A stretch of 64,000 nucleotides of DNA from Plectrocnemia conspersa (GCA_009617715.1 VTFK01000056.1:372001-436000); one strand, 5' to 3'; numbered from the stretch's first letter, positions 49,910 to 62,515 are shown. Numbers and translations: made by a program. Notes: generated from the letters alone by a model not told the origin.

Positions 49910-50400
49910 CAGTTAAATCTCTTTGTAACGAATACCGAAATAACGAAATTCCCAGTATAACGAATGTTTAATTTGTCCCCGAAAAACTTTCATACAAAAT
50001 CTTTTCATTGTAATGAAGACTAATCTCAGTATAACAAAATATTTTGCTCCGAATTTAATAATGCGTTATAACTTGACAAAATATTTCTAATAATTCAGTT
50101 CATCATTGACTTGGGGTGTGCCAGATGTGTTCAAAAGCGACATTACAGGTGTTTCGTTGACCCTCAAACTTTTTTTATAAAACATTTTTTTCACAAATTT
50201 TATTGTGTTTCATATGTTTTCCTTAAACAAGGACAAAAAACGATCTGTCAACCTTATAAGAGGTTATTTTGATGCTGTAGTAATATAGTAATTAAAAATA
50301 AAATAAAAATATATCATCTTCCTTACATTCAATATAACGAATTTTCAGTACACCAAAATTTATTCATTGGTTTCGTGAGCTTCGCTGTATTGAAATTTCA
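49910..50400. mobile_element. Candidate pogo/Tigger-like nonautonomous element
   Basis: The left end CAGTTAAATCTCTTTGTAACG, next to TA, and the right end (reverse complement TGAAATTTCAATACAGCGAA, also next to TA) match at about 13 of 20 positions. They resemble pogo-family ends ending in 'TATAACGAA'. Internal 'cagtataacgaatg' and 'caatataacgaattttcag' repeats support this. No transposase is present. Confidence 0.35.
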
Positions 50401-50404
50401 TAGT

Positions 50405-53025
50405 ACAATTTTTAATTTATTATTAATCTAGCCAAGTTTTAAACCTATTCATAAATGATATACAATATTTAGATTTATCATTAAATATCTAAGTTTCAAT
50501 ATAACGATAAAATATAACGTAGTAAATCTAATAATTAATATAAAATGTTTTCTTCTGGAAATATTTAGTCAAGTTGTAAACCTATTTTCAAATGAATTGA
50601 AAATGTTAAGTAGTTTTTATAGATTGAACTATTTTGTCTATCATTGAAAATCCTAAATAGTAATGACCAATTTGAACCATTAAATTTTAAAAAATATTTA
50701 AAAAAATCAGAACGAAGCAAAAATTATATTTAAAACCCAAAAAGTTGAGGGTCCGGTATTCGCACACTCGCTAGCTATCTAGTTATTTATAAATATAACC
50801 AACAAAAAAGAGACCCTGTAGAAAAAACACATTGACACAGAAGTGTGTAACTTTAAATATAAATCCAATTAATTTACGTGTGGTATAAAAGTTACAACTA
50901 ATTAATTCACAGTTAATAAAGTTAGCTTGAAATTCGATTTTTTTTTGTTTTTGCTTCAAATTTGTGATGCACTTTTTAAATCGTAATTTACAGTACTTGT
51001 TAAAAAGTGTTTATATATACACTATATTAGCAAAAATTTTTGCCTTCAGAATTACTTGGAATTCCTACAATTTCAGCAATTGTAGCACGTCCAATGCGTC
51101 AATGAGCAGATTTAATCGTTTTATATTATTTTTTTTAATCCAAATTATTTTTTGCTATTTCATTAATACGATTTTGTAGTTAAAATAAATTTGCTTCGAA
51201 GATTCGATATTGTTGCCTCTCGAAATGAGTGTATGTGTGAGTTTTCGTAAAGCTTCAACGAATAGTGGATGAGTTTTCTTTGACTAATTAGCTGTATGAT
51301 CATATTATGCCCACCCTCTAATGACCGTCCTTGCATTTTGGCAAGTCTTTTGTCTTGTGGTTACACAATGTACAAAGTTTTTGTTCTAATAATTTCAATG
51401 CCATAGAGTTACTCAAGCGCGTTTCAATAAGTAAAATATTATTGTTTAACATTCTACAGATCAGACAATTTTAATTACTTTTTTTACGTAATTTAAATAA
51501 TTGCATTAAAAAAAATTAAATATGTCAGCTTCAGGATATTTTATTTAACTTAAAATAATAGATATAATAATCTGAATGTTTATTACTACAGCACAAAATC
51601 CCTTTGATACTAGATTTTTTTATTTAATTTCCAATTTGCCTTGTCTCAACCATGACGGTAATTGACTAAAGAGTTACCTATTTAATGGTATACTTTATGT
51701 TTCATTGTCACTAGCAAAACACTACACTGTATGTACTATGAGTTGAAATCAATTATATACAAAACATCGTCTTCAACTCTATAATGGGCGAAAACTTTAG
51801 TAATTAAAATTAATAATATTTAGAAATGAAGTTACATTCATTTTCTTTACTTTTTAGCAGCGAGACAGCTTGAAAGACAAACATTTTTCTAAGAATTGCT
51901 GTATCACATTAAAAAAACATTCATCGATATTTTTTATCATGATATCAATTTCATGATATTCAGCAAATTATTTCGATATTATTAATCAAGCAATTTCCTA
52001 TAATTAAAAACACATTTCAAAGGCAATTATATAGATATTCGAAGCTAGTAAAGACATAAAAATATTTTTTGCGAAAATATAATTGAAATTTGTTAAAGAA
52101 TCTAAGGTCACTAACAAACGGACGTGACTTCGATGCTCAATGCTCATTATATTTAGAAAATCTCACGTGTTCGAACAGTTAGCAAGTCGCGTGCTTCGAG
52201 TCGTCCTATCCGGTGATTGGTTTTTGAACTTAAACTTTTCCCCCGACAGATTTTCTCTTAGTCTTTAAACGAGTTTCCGTTTTACAACCTTCGGATTTTC
52301 CTTGAACCCATTCGAACCGCCAACCAACGCCTAGTCTATGAAAACGCGATGTAATTTTCCGAAGAACTAATAAACACAATGATGTGAATGATGAACAGCT
52401 AAAATTATACTAGTCCACTAAAACATATACTTACTTTAAAATTGTAAACGAGAGATATGAACCTAGAGATTAAATATATGCTTATATAATTCCGCAAAAT
52501 ATTAGTTTTTAATAAAAAAAATAATTTTAAAAATTAAAAAACAATTTTAGGCAAAATTATGTATAATAAAAAAAAACATTACAATCCTTTCATCGACAAA
52601 AATATTGTAGGTTTATTTCTATAATGACACTTTTTTTAAACGAATAGTTAAATTCTCCTACTTTTACTAAACACTAAAGATGTAAAGTATAATAGATGCA
52701 ATTAAATTTTATACAGCTATTTTCAAGCACAATTAACCTAATTAACCTATACGGTTATTGCGATAGTAAATTGCGCGAATAATTAGTCAGTAACAATATT
52801 ATTGCTTTTCATATCCGTTAACAATTAACGCACACACAATAGTGTTCATGTTTTAACTATATGTCTTATGCTTAACAATAGGTAATAAATGAAGTTTTGG
52901 AATCGCTGTGTGTTGTACATATATTTATTTTTAATTACAAAGTATTTAATAAATTATTTGAAATATGGACATATATGTACAATAATAATACTAACTTGTC
53001 TCTGTCATCTCCAAATCATATAAAA
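50405..53025. other. AT-rich DNA with one GC-richer pocket (52.10-52.35 kb)
   Basis: The blocks 'ccaagttttaaacctattc' near 50433 and 'tcaagttgtaaacctatttt' near 50568 are related direct repeats. The pocket at 52.10-52.35 kb includes 'aagtcgcgtgcttcgagtcg' and no recognised coding sequence. Confidence 0.35.
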
Positions 53026-53029
53026 TATT

Positions 53030-53600
53030 AAGTTGAACTCTTGGATATTTGGGATGACCGCTTGGATGTATCAAATAGGTCGATTGAAGTGAAAGCGACT
53101 GGTTTACTTGGTGTTTCTCTACTTGGAAGTGAGCTGAACTTTCGTATATTTCAAGTCAAAGGCAAAGTGATAATTCACGGGAAAGTTTGGAAGTCAATTC
53201 TAAATAAAAGTAATGAAGTATGTTCGTTTCTTGTATGATAATATAATGTACAATACCATTAAGCATGGTCTGGTTCCCAAATGATGCAACTGTCTCACTT
53301 CTAATAGAAAAAGTCCAAAAAATATTTCTCAGAACATATGGAAATATAAATATTATCTATTTTTATTTTCACAAAATTCCTTCAATGTATACTGAGATGT
53401 GATTCTCTCGAGTCGCGTCAACAACTTTGGCAAGTTGCTGGCAGAGAATATAAAAAATCCGGAGATTCTAAAGAACTTCGTTTTTGTGTATGGAAGAACA
53501 AGAGTATTGAGTAACTCCCCATAAGCACAGCTCTCTGACTTTATAACCACCTATTCTCATCCATTGGTAGATGCATTGTGGTCCATCAATTTTTATAAAT
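53030..53600 (+). pseudogene. Non-LTR retrotransposon relic, reverse transcriptase C-terminal part
   Basis: From 53265 a frame reads VWFPNDATVSLLIEKVQ then KIFLRTYG, matching the 'VWNP..A....IE.VQRRFLR' region after the reverse transcriptase core of jockey-like elements. From 53423 in another frame come FGKLLAENIKNPEILKNFVF and, after a stop, HPLVDALWSIN, corresponding to the 'LL.G.I..PELL..F.F' and terminal blocks. The segment 53041-53238 (EVKATGLLGVSLL) may be the preceding 'DLGV' block. Frameshifts and stops show it is dead. Confidence 0.6.
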
Positions 53601-53604
53601 AACA

Positions 53605-55110
53605 TTATGCATTGGCGTAAAGCTTATGCCCTGCATATGTATGTAAGAAAATCAATGATATGATAAATTGTGACCTAAATTCTAATTATTTTAGTAAGAA
53701 ACAATACATGGTGATCTTAAAGTATAATAATATACCATTATATTTCATAATGTATAATTTTAAAGACAATTCAAATCATTTATGTATTTGCATGCGAAGA
53801 TATCACAACCTATAATTTTTAAGAAGACAATATTGATGTTGAAAGACAAGGACTAAAAAAATCATTCAAATCACGATTTTCTAGTTATTCATTTACATAT
53901 GTATAAAAGATTAAAAAATCTTAATTTAGGTGTGAATAAAGGATGCTGATAAAGTTCAGGTTTAATCTGATCAATTATATTATGATTTATCTATTGCTAA
54001 AATGTAACTGTAGATATCAACTATGTAAATTGATGGTTGAAACCTTTCAAATGTTTGGCCTTGGTCCTTTTATCAGTCGAATACTTTAATATCGTGTCTT
54101 ACCAAAGTAAAATAATTATATATAGATGAGGTTGCATTCCCAATGCGTGTGCGTTGATTAGTTCTAATATAATCCATAAATAAATGCTGTGGAAAATATT
54201 GTTGAGAAACTATGAATAAATAATACGCTGGATGATAATTACAAATAACATGAGTTTTATTTGGGATTACTTGAAGGTTTTATGAAATAAATACAGACAT
54301 AAATGCCGATCTTTGCTAGTTCAGTTATATAATTTTAAAGTTAACTAGCAGATTGCTTTTAGCGGTTGACTATTTCTTAATCAATTTTACGTATTCTTAG
54401 AATGCTTCGACCAATATCTAAGACGTAATTATGTCTACTCATTTTATATCCATGATTTTTGAAGTATGTTTAAAAGATGCAAAAAGTCATTACACTATCA
54501 ATGTCACAGTATGTATTATTTCATAAATTTGGGATAATGATCATTGCAATGTATTTATGTTCCTGGTAAATTGTTATATTATTAACTATTCTCAAGTCAT
54601 CTAACTTTTTCAATGACCGTCGTTAGTCATTACTCATCGTTTATTTACCCGTATTGTCATTAAGTAATACCGTATTATTTATAAGAATTATATAAAATCA
54701 TAATTATATAAAATTATAAATCATTGTTCTCAGTTAACCATACAAAGTACTGCATGACTTTAATTGCTAATTAATAAATTAATAAATTGCATCACAAATA
54801 TGCATGATTAACTTATATATTTATTTCTGGTTATGAACATTGTAAAACAAAAACACACTAAAAATATTGCGTGCTTTAAAAAAATATGTAGTATCGATGC
54901 TAATTTGGCCTCCAGTAATATAGGTATTAGTTCAAATGTTCTAAATAGTCTTAAGGTGAGAATCTTGAATCGTGCTTAAAAATTTACATAAGTTAATAAA
55001 TAAATTGTTGTATTTAGGAATATAAATTATACTAATTCAGGGTTTTGAGGATGGAGTGTGACTTGCAACTACCGGAAAAGCTGGTAACAGTTTATTTTAT
55101 AAATATGTAA
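53605..55110. other. AT-rich intergenic DNA
   Basis: No gene, tRNA or repeat recognised. Confidence 0.45.
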
Positions 55111-55116
55111 ATGCTG

Positions 55117-55330
55117 CTAGCAGGTAGTACAGTTTGAATGACAGGTCTTATGAATCAAAGAGTCTTTGCTGGCGTGTCGAGTTGTATTATTGTCGGCGGT
55201 GATTTTGTGTTGTGATGTGTTCCCGTGTGCCGTGTGCCATAGCTCGTCTCTGCTGGCGTGACTCTCTCGTATTGCATCTCTCACTACTATCTTTTTGTGT
55301 CCATGTGTCACATATTTTTATAATTCTAAT
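55117..55330 (-). repeat. Second copy of the 8.2-8.4 kb repeat block
   Basis: On the minus strand 'aaatatgtgacac', then 'gagagtcacgccagc' and 'atcaccgccgacaataat', followed by 'caactcgacacgccagc', parallel 8232-8400. A 64-codon minus-strand frame (55311-55117) crosses it, but in a different frame from the other copy, so coding is unlikely. Confidence 0.4.
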
Positions 55331-55660
55331 TCGAGAGAGCTCTGAAGAATTCCAAATAAGGATGTTTATTCACATCCACGAAATGTATTTAAGCCTTAAA
55401 ATATAAAGATCGTCAACGAAAGTGTAGAAAAACAAGATAGAACGCATTGTCTAGCTCGCGTCCTTTCCAAACAAATAGTAGTTTTTCAGTCCTGTGAGTA
55501 ATTGACGTCTTGGAACAGATGTGCATCTATGAAATTTTTGCAAATATTAACGCAATATTATTTCTTTTCCATTCTTGTGAAAATATTTTATGTGGCTTAA
55601 CTTTTGAATGGTTGCTAAAATAACCTCTTAATTATAACAAAATGTGTATGTGATTGAAAC

Positions 55661-56156
55661 CGGCACCCCGACAAAGCCGCGCAGGACAATCCCGCGCCGA
55701 CTAAGCCGCGCCGACATAGCCGCGCAAAATCAAAACAAAATTAATTTTATAGCATGGTTTTTATATATTATTAATTACAAATATATATAGGAAAAGGGAG
55801 GCGTCTCGCTACTGCTCGCGCCGACTTTCACTGTAGAACCAAACAACCTAACCTTTTTTTAATGATATTGTATTGATTTATTTTCATTTCGGTATATTTT
55901 GTAACTGTCCAGCATCATCCAGTCTATGACTAACTGTTCAAAAAGCGAATCACTAGTGATAGAGCTGTCCACAAAACAAAATAATTAGATTAAAAAAAAA
56001 TCATTTTCTTTCATTTTATTCAATTTTATAATTTTGATTTGCGCGGCAATGTCGGCGCGGCTTTATCGTCGCGGCAATGTCGGGGTTGTATTGCGCGGCT
56101 ATGCCGGGGCGGCTTAGTCGGCGCGGGATTGTCCGGCGCGGCTTTGTCGTGTCCCC
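55661..56156. mobile_element. 496-bp TIR element with 14-15 bp GC subrepeats and 9-bp target duplication
   Basis: The left arm (55661-about 55735) and right arm (about 56034-56156) are inverted copies. Both contain CGACAAAGCCGCGC, GGACAATCCCGCGC and CGACTAAGCCGC in the same order from the outside. The arms are tandem 14-15 bp units: about four on the left, about eight on the right. GATTGAAAC flanks both sides exactly (55652-55660 and 56157-56165). No transposase lies inside; the interior holds repeat D. A 8-9 bp duplication fits MULE, Merlin, hAT or P superfamilies, and I cannot choose among them. Confidence 0.75.
55800..55912 (-). repeat. Repeat D, right copy (inside the TIR element)
   Basis: Inverted partner of 49396-49508. 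It sits between the arms of the 496-bp element, so it is either that element's core or an independent insertion. The 49.4 kb copy lacks the GC-rich arms. Confidence 0.75.
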
Positions 56157-56169
56157 GATTGAAACCATC

Positions 56170-57815
56170 ACACTAAAAAGTTGTTTAAGCGCCACAAAAC
56201 TATAACTTATGTAATAGTTAAAATATTTGTCTATTAAAAATAGTAATATATGTATGAGTCCTTGAATATTTAACAATTTTATTTTTTAAACCTTGGATTA
56301 CAATTTTACTATTTTTTTTTTAAACTATATCCAGTTGTTTTTAGAATAGGTTTATTTATTCTATAAACACAATACACTAAGCAAATATCCTTAATTTATT
56401 TCTATTACTAGTATTAAATATATGTACATCTTTATTTATTATTAAATACCTTATAAAATGCTTTAGTAACATATTATTTTTTAACTTTAATATTAATATT
56501 CAAACATTCATCTTCAATATTTCCTGAATATCCAACCATTCTAACTTTCCAATCATACTTCTAGAACTAGTAAACATTTTTATAATTACTAAACAATATT
56601 TTTAGAAGCAATGTATATATTATGTAAAATAATAGTTATAAGTTTTTATACCAGCTGTATAATTATTGCCGATTTAATGGCTTAAACTGCATTTAAAATA
56701 TTCATTAATTTTAGATATTAAATAACTGTTCGTTACTAGAATAATTTTAATCATAAATACGCAACTTAGTTTAATGTCACAAAGGTTAAAATCCTACCTT
56801 GATTTATCTTTGGGCAACTTTGCACATCTGGAAAATTTTAGTCGTCATCTTAAGGTCGACACAGTGTCATTGAAGTATCAGTTAGAAAATCAGTAAAATT
56901 ACACCATAGTTAGCACATGTTATACTTCACGGAATATTTATCCAGTCATAACCAAAAAACATGCTTTAATTGATTCAAGTGCCTGATTTCAATATATCGG
57001 TTATTATTATGAGGCAACATTATTAGGTACACGTGCAATAAAAAATATTTAGAAAAATGTGCATTTTGTACGTGTGATCGATGACGCAAAAAGGGCTTGA
57101 TTGAACGAAACATTTTATCAAAAATTTAGAACCGGAATGACCGGTTGTTTTTTTAGTACTTTGCTCATTTTGCGTATTTATAAAATTCTGTAATGGTAAA
57201 AGTATAATTTTCGTAACGCGTTTGTATATTAAATTTATGACTTAAGGATATTTCAAAGTATCAAAACAATTGCGAAATAATCATTGTGCTATATGATGAA
57301 AAAAAAATTGGGATGTAATATTCGGTTACTAAAACACAAATTGCTTAAATTTACAACACTGAATACAATGGATATGATATAAATCGATGAATTTAATGTG
57401 TGTGTAAAAAATATAATAGTAGATAATTGTATTTCAAAGTTCATACTTATAAGATGTAAAAATATAATATAAAAATTATTTAATATAAGCTGAAAAATCG
57501 TATTGCTTTATTTTATATTACAAGATTAATATTTTATGTGTTTATAAAAACCGGATATATAAACTTTAAACTAATGCATAAAATTAAATAGTTTTTAGAA
57601 AACACAATGTCAATATCTAGCCTTCGTAAGAAATATAGTAGAGCACATCTATGTATGTTTTTTTGTTAATATTTATTCGTAATGAATGAATATGTAAGAG
57701 TATTATATTTACATAAAAAAATAATTTATTCACAAATTGTTTTTGCACTGTCCTATTGACAAAATTTCGATTTGAATATACTTTGTTCAACCCTCTTATA
57801 TGAAAAGTCCATAGT
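56170..57815. other. AT-rich intergenic DNA
   Basis: Nothing recognised on either strand. Confidence 0.45.
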
Positions 57816-57819
57816 AATA

Positions 57820-58180
57820 TCGGTGTGTCATAGTGTTTTATCGAAATATAGACAAACTATGATGCAATATGTGAGATGCGATGTCTATCTGTACTTATTC
57901 TACCATTTATTTTCCTCTGAGAGATGAGTTGGCTTTGTTTGTATTTTTGACTTGACTTGATGGAAGTTCTAGAACTAAAATTAGTTTTAGAACGTTCATT
58001 AAGTAAGATTCAGGTTTGAATAGAAAATGGACGTATCGCAAATGTCAAATTGAGTTTCATAGACATTTTAGAACAGCATATTATCACCTATCAGTTAAAT
58101 TATATTTTCGCTAGTAGAATTATATGTCTACTGATGATAATGTATTTAGAATTTACTAGTGAAAATATAACTTCTCTCTC
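57820..58180 (+). repeat. Dispersed repeat family A, copy 4
   Basis: 'agacaaactatgatgcaata', 'gatgtctatctgtactt', 'cctctgagagatgag' and 'gagtttcatagacatttta' follow the same order as in the 36.33 kb copy. The subrepeats 'ctagtgaaaatataac' occur at the end, followed by a C-rich run 'ctctccccccctcctt' near 58176. Confidence 0.55.
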
Positions 58181-58679
58181 CCCCCCTCCTTCGGCAGGCC
58201 TGTTTGGACTCAAACGTTTGAAATTCATGAGAAAGGAAAAAAATTATAATTCTCTTCAACTTTGTAAAGACAGTTGAAAATAATTAACTTTTTTTAACCC
58301 AACGCTCCTGATAAAAAAAAAGCGCTGTGATAGATAATATGATTTTAACTTTAGGTAGGTATCTATTTATAAATCGTAGTTATTTTCTAAAGAGAATATT
58401 TTGCTTAGCAGAGATTTCAAATTATGGATACTGTTTCAATATTTCTATGGACAAAAGTGCCTTTTACTAAAACCAAATATCTTGAAAGATTTGCGACAAG
58501 TATTACTAAAATGAGAATTTCTACTTCATTTCGAAAATATTTTAGTAAAAATATCATAGAAATTGACATGACATGGCACTTTCCAATGGTATAATACGAT
58601 TATCGGTAGTAATTTTTTTAAAAAGAATGCAGATCTATACGATATTTTATTTGAGCTGAAGAAGTTCATTATAAAATAA

Positions 58680-58900
58680 AGTACGATCATTATGATATTT
58701 ATCCATGAGATTAGGAAAATCTATGAAAACCTTATCTGTGATAATTGAGCAAAATTATTATTTAATAGTAATAACCAATCCTGATCTCCAATACATGAAA
58801 TAAATTTAAAAAAAAAGTTTTATTCGGGTTTTGAACCCAGATCATTTGAGTAATAATAACAGACTATACCAATAGTTTATCATGCTATTAAAATCATTAG
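58680..58900 (-). repeat. tRNA-derived SINE copy
   Basis: On the minus strand 'tggtatagtctg' (A-box-like) and 'gggttcaaaaccc' (B-box-like, near 58830) precede the body, ending 'cctaatctcatggataaata' near 58700. Confidence 0.55.
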
Positions 58901-58904
58901 CATA

Positions 58905-60330
58905 TAGTCAATAGTTTATTAGTCTATTTTTATTAATACTGAAACACAGTTGTCTCATGTTTAAATGTTTCGCCGTGCCATTGGAATTCATATTTTTTGT
59001 CTGTGTGACAATGTTGGCCGCTATATATCAATGTAGGGCTCAAATCTTACATGAACGCAACTTTATATGATCTCTAATCATGTTTATTTTAATCATAATT
59101 CTGATAAAAAATCACTAATGTAATGGTTTATATATATACAAATAAATCTCATATAAAGTATCACTATATCGACTGATATCTTAATAATCTGGTTACTGCT
59201 TTAAATTATAATTAACCTCATTTTAAATAAGACAACTCAAAGCTATAAAATATATAAAAAAATACTACTATGTGAATGTTATTCAGTTTTTATATATGTA
59301 TATTTTTTTATTAATTCAAAATAAATTCATAAATTCAATAGGTTTTTATGGTAGAATGATATTATTAATTCAATCAAAAAATTAACCTTTTTTAATTAAA
59401 TAGTTATTTCATATTGTTGAATATATTTATTATTTTAGCAAAATACTTTTGAATATCATTAAAAGTGGTTATTAAAAGTATAGACCAAATAGCTTTAAAT
59501 AATTGGTAAAGAATCCATAAAAAAAACATGTTTATAGAAAAATTCCATATATAATACAAATAACTTTACAAGTAAATAATTGTAGAGAAAAAATAGTAGA
59601 CTTATGATAATATAAACCAAAACAATATGATAAAAAAACTCAAGTATGATATGATAATATGCAGGCTTAATAAAATAAATATTGCATGCTTCACATTTCT
59701 AAGTGATCAGTATTATGTATAATTGTGGTTTAAACAAATTTATTTTCCATACATTAAAATGTATAATAACATCTTAAAAATTGTATAAACATGTTTACAT
59801 AATTTAATACGAAATCAATTTAAAAATAATGTTTTCTGCATTTTTTTATTTTATTCTTAAAAGTTTGTAATGAACAACGCAACTTTATTTTGGGTATATT
59901 TGATACATTTAAAAACTCATTAGAAACTCAATCAATGGGATAATAACACATTGAAAAAAATACAATGGTTTTATTCATTCAAAATACGTTGAAAACATCC
60001 ACTTAAAAGCCATTCAGGAGTGCAAATAAATAATACATTATTTATTATATAAGAGGGTTTTAACAAAGCATATTATCCGTATTCCATTTTTTTTACTGAA
60101 TATTTATAAGTACATATAAAAAAATGCAGTAATATTGAAAGTTAATCAAAAAATGTTTTTTATTATATAATAGGTGATATTAGTTACAGTTATATTTTAT
60201 TAATTTAAAAATATAATCGACATAAAAGTAGCTACTCGATGTACAGCTGTTTTATAAAAGCATATATTTAAAGTTCAAGAAAGTAGTTAATTTTATATAT
60301 TTTGTATAGGACACAATTCTTTACACAAAA
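58905..60330. other. AT-rich intergenic DNA
   Basis: Low-complexity A/T; no gene or repeat recognised. Confidence 0.45.
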
Positions 60331-60336
60331 AAATGG

Positions 60337-60600
60337 TCTGACTCAGTTCGAGAGCTATCCATTTCATTATTATTCATAATTGCAAAAGGGATGGCAAGTT
60401 TACGCCCCTACCATTATCTCTTAAGCATACGATACGAATATATGTACTATATACTTATCATTACTCCGATTGAGTGATTAATTTAAAAAACATAGTAATG
60501 ACTTTAATTTTTATAAATTGGTTCAAAATATAAACTGGATGAATAATGTTGAAATGTATAGCACTGACTGTGTTAACGCAAATAGAGTATAGACTTTTAT
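60337..60600. repeat. Repeat E, partner of 29.54-29.63 kb
   Basis: 60337-60400 is the inverse of 29.54-29.60 kb (gttcgagagctatccatttc on plus), and 60563-60595 is a direct copy of 'actgactgtgttaacgcaaa' with 'agagtatag'. The two parts now lie on opposite strands about 165 bp apart, like arms of a rearranged element. Confidence 0.4.
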
Positions 60601-60609
60601 GGATTTTTT

Positions 60610-60975
60610 AATCTATAATGTATAGATGTTTGTATTTTTACTTTTAAAATACAAACATGTTCACATTTGCTTCATGTATTTTGTGAAGGCATTCGCAGTA
60701 ATAAGCTTTGAGGGAGATCAAACCGAAAATATTTTAATACATAAAGGTGTCAGACAGGGTTGTATTATTTTCCTACTCTTTTCAATTTATATTCCGAGAC
60801 CATATTCAATGAAGCATTTCAGTGACAAAAGGAATTAAAATCGGTTGAAAGATAATTAACAATGTTGACACCGTCTATGACCTTCAAAGATACCTGGATA
60901 GTTAAAATAAAAATGTTTAAAAAAGGGCCTGGGAATAAACATAGATAAAACATAATTTAGTGTTATAAGTAGTGA
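60610..60975 (+). pseudogene. Non-LTR reverse transcriptase relic, catalytic site deleted
   Basis: The frame reads FVKAFAVISFEG, then GVRQGCIIFLLFSIY (from about 60748), then after a stop KGIKIG*KIINNV, DTVYDLQRYLD and finally KGLGINIDKT*FSVIS. This is the order of a non-LTR reverse transcriptase: F.KAFD, GVRQGC.LSP.LFN.Y, GIKI.G..INN.RYADDT, and GL.IN..KT. Asp is Ala in the first motif, and the YADD-containing stretch between INNV and DTV is missing, so the enzyme is dead. The 5' and 3' parts of the element are not identified. Confidence 0.65.
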
Positions 60976-60979
60976 CGAT

Positions 60980-62515
60980 TATAATTTTTTTACCAATTCC
61001 AATACAATTCCAGAAACTTAAAATTTCCGATTCCCGATTCTGATTTATTAAATTTAATTTTAAAATATTGAATATAAAATTTATGATTTTTACTACTATT
61101 ATTAAAACTAATAGATAATGAATATAAGTTTTAATTACAATATATAATACAAGATATTTTTATTTTTTTTCTAAAAATAAATAAAAAAAATGTTTGTTAA
61201 ATGGTTGAACCAAGTATATTTTTCAATTTATTCAGAATAATTTACACAAAATTATTCTGCTAAAAATAAAAAAAATTAATAATAAAAATTAAAAGCAGTT
61301 TTCCAACCAATTTTAAGGCTTCAAAAAGAACTACCTAGCAATTCATATTTCAGTCCTAAAATTTCTAAATTATAATGAAAAATATTTTACCTTTCAACCG
61401 ATTTAATAGGCAAATAAATATTATCTTCAACACTAAATATTGGATCCCTTTCAACCAAAGAGGGTGGTACCGATTGATATTTCCTTGCTAAATATTCTAG
61501 AATCAGAAATTAAATTTTTGATGGAATTTCACCATCAAAGGAGATTTTCATAATCTTTTATATTTTTAGAGCAATATATTTTTACGATTTACGTATTGGC
61601 TTCTTTTTTCTCAATATTTCTTTTTAGTCCTTTTTCTTAAATCCATAACGCAGCTAATGCAAAAGTACCAATAAATTTACAAATCGAAATTTATGACCTA
61701 AAGATTTTGTCAACTTGCCTAAATTAATATGTCCATCTATTTTTAATGATACCGGAAAATTGGATTTAAATACCTTCACCTTCAATTAATAATTTGTACA
61801 TATTATAATTACTAATTATTAATCTATAATCGAATGTTGCTTCATATTATAGATTTTATGAATAACCACTCATTTCAAAGTAATTGTATACTTAGAAAAA
61901 AGGTCAAAATTAAACAAACAAATAAACCACTAAAGAAAAATAAGATCAGAAAACACTTGTTTAACTTATATAGTGGGTTAAAACACGAGAAAACCACTTA
62001 TTAAAGAGTTGACTAAATAAACTAAATTCACTTTAGCAAATTTTATATTACAAGCACTCGTAATTACTTGGCACTGAAATATTTCTCTTTGTTTTGTAAA
62101 TATTATCAGTAATTTCGTAGAATTTTTTAGCAACTCAAAGAGATGCAATACTTATTATTCATATAAATGCATATATTCATGTCTCTAAATAAGTAACTTA
62201 CTATATATAGGACATTAAATTTTGAGCTTTATCTATTATGTCAATGGTTAGATTCAGATTAGAAATGAATGTTTAAGGATACTATGTCATTAAAATCAAG
62301 TTCAATTTTTTGGTGATAATCAGAGGAGTAGGATTAAAAATTAAAGCAAAGACATTATTAGAGGAATTGACTATGATAAAGTTAATTGATCAGATAGGAA
62401 ACTAACTCATTATTAAAACAGCTTTAAATATATTTAATTAAATTCAATATAAAATTTAATTTAAAGAAGTTATCATTAGTGAAATAAACTGTTCAATAAT
62501 CAATATGAATTAAAA
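60980..62515. other. AT-rich intergenic DNA
   Basis: No gene recognised; patches with slightly richer composition have no open frame of note. Confidence 0.45.

Noticed and set aside
56016..56276. 86-codon minus-strand frame
   Set aside because: The Arg/Pro-rich part is simply translation of the GC-rich tandem units of the 496-bp element.
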